Assembly (NCBI RefSeq): GCF_900128895.1
Contig: NZ_FSQW01000002.1
Location: 1,240,001-1,304,000, forward strand
From: Parasphingorhabdus marina DSM 22363
GTDB taxonomy: Bacteria > Pseudomonadota > Alphaproteobacteria > Sphingomonadales > Sphingomonadaceae
Length of the DNA: 64,000 nucleotides
Direction of reading: 5' to 3'
Made by a program: the position numbers and the translations under genes. Positions 63,736-64,000 of this stretch are shown one piece after another. The first letter of the stretch is position 1. The number at the start of each line of letters is the position of its first letter. The notes under the pieces are model-generated. The model was not told the origin of the DNA and ran no database searches. It saw only the letters and a list, made by a program, of their open reading frames with translations.

Positions 63736-64000
63736 ATGGACAGTCGGGCTTCTCCTTCAGATCATCAGCCTCCATGGTTCGACATCGGGGAAAACCGCCT
63801 GAAACTGGTGCATGAACCGCAGGATCGCATGGATGCCCTGACGCATTTGATTGATCGGGCAGAACACAGGCTGCAGCTATTCTATTACATGTTTGAAGAT
63901 GATGCGGTCGGAACCAAACTTCTGAGCAAGCTTGTTGCTGCCTGTGAACGCGGTGTTTCCGTCGAACTGATGATCGACAGTTTCGGGTCCAATACCACCG
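63736..64000 (+). CDS. Partial phospholipase D family (cardiolipin synthase-like) protein
   Basis: The first 88 codons, cut by the window end. Starts MDSRASPSDHQPPWFDIG. The visible part is the first PLD half before the HKD motif: LIDRAEHRLQLFYYMFEDDAVGTKLLSKL, then ERGVSVELMIDSFGS. This segment is typical of cardiolipin synthase type PLD enzymes. Neither HKD motif has been reached, so catalytic competence is unknown. The frame stays open upstream of 63736, so the start is tentative. Confidence 0.8.
   Translation, partial: MDSRASPSDHQPPWFDIGENRLKLVHEPQDRMDALTHLIDRAEHRLQLFYYMFEDDAVGTKLLSKLVAACERGVSVELMIDSFGSNTT

Noticed and set aside
1-64000. tRNA, rRNA, insertion sequences, prophage or integrase genes
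   Set aside because: No transposase, recombinase or tRNA-like cloverleaf was recognised in any gap; gene order and composition look like ordinary chromosome throughout.

Overview
The window looks like chromosomal core sequence from an alphaproteobacterium, most likely order Sphingomonadales. The evidence is the combination of a PEPxxWA-CTERM protein, tandem DUF4402 secreted proteins, a large TonB-dependent receptor, DUF2093, COQ9, an RcdA (DUF1465) homologue, paired DUF465 proteins, and the gene orders ftsK-lolA-xth and cpoB/ybgF-tilS-ftsH. The genes are densely packed on both strands, many with 1-4 bp start/stop overlaps. I see no tRNA, rRNA, CRISPR array, insertion sequence, prophage or integrase.

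Layout. 1-4.4 kb (minus): FMN-binding protein, CPBP protease, DUF924, signal peptidase I, TldD and an NDUFS6-like zinc finger. 4.4-5.6 kb (minus): two DUF4402 exported proteins. 5.7-8.3 kb (plus): ABC ATPase overlapping nadB. 8.3-13.6 kb: a PAS-GGDEF-EAL-PilZ protein, a nitroreductase and a penicillin-acylase-type hydrolase. 13.7-19.9 kb (plus): exported M17 aminopeptidase, clpB behind a heat-shock-type promoter, a degenerate M19 dipeptidase homologue and a 2OG-Fe(II) oxygenase. 20-23 kb (minus): TonB-dependent receptor. 23.3-27.9 kb: secreted protein, M23 peptidase, DUF2093, then xseA and purD with overlapping divergent start codons. 28-35.4 kb: VWA protein, two OmpA-domain proteins, a 33-aa membrane protein, an HHH-tailed membrane protein, a CNNM/CorC-type transporter, an SDR and a methyltransferase.

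35.4-42.6 kb: Coq6/UbiH-type hydroxylase, ftsK, lolA, a probable structured small RNA, xth, a ribA with a degenerate RibB-like N-terminus, and an L,D-transpeptidase. 42.7-44.8 kb: fasciclin protein divergent from an ECF sigma factor and a ChrR-like anti-sigma factor. 44.9-48 kb: a four-gene operon (EF-hand lipoprotein, NOX-like transmembrane flavocytochrome, two-TM protein, ABM monooxygenase) divergent from a MarR regulator. 48.1-51.6 kb (minus): ssb, feoAB behind a Fur box, coq9. 51.7-61.5 kb: alkene reductase, rcdA, two DUF465 proteins, ptsP, RodZ-like protein, cpoB-like protein, tilS, ftsH. 61.7-64 kb: PEP-CTERM protein, sterol desaturase family protein, rpoZ and the start of a phospholipase D family gene.

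The best candidate for an undescribed system is the 44.9-48 kb operon. Its reductase has the heme-histidine spacing and FAD motif of eukaryotic NADPH oxidases, and it is co-transcribed with a separate EF-hand lipoprotein, which looks like a split NOX5-type calcium/redox module. Other leads are the ChrR-like protein whose zinc ligands are substituted, the M19 homologue that lost half its metal site, the putative sRNA after lolA, a hairpin over the SDR start codon, and a repeated TTAACCAT motif in front of envelope and division genes that suggests CtrA control.
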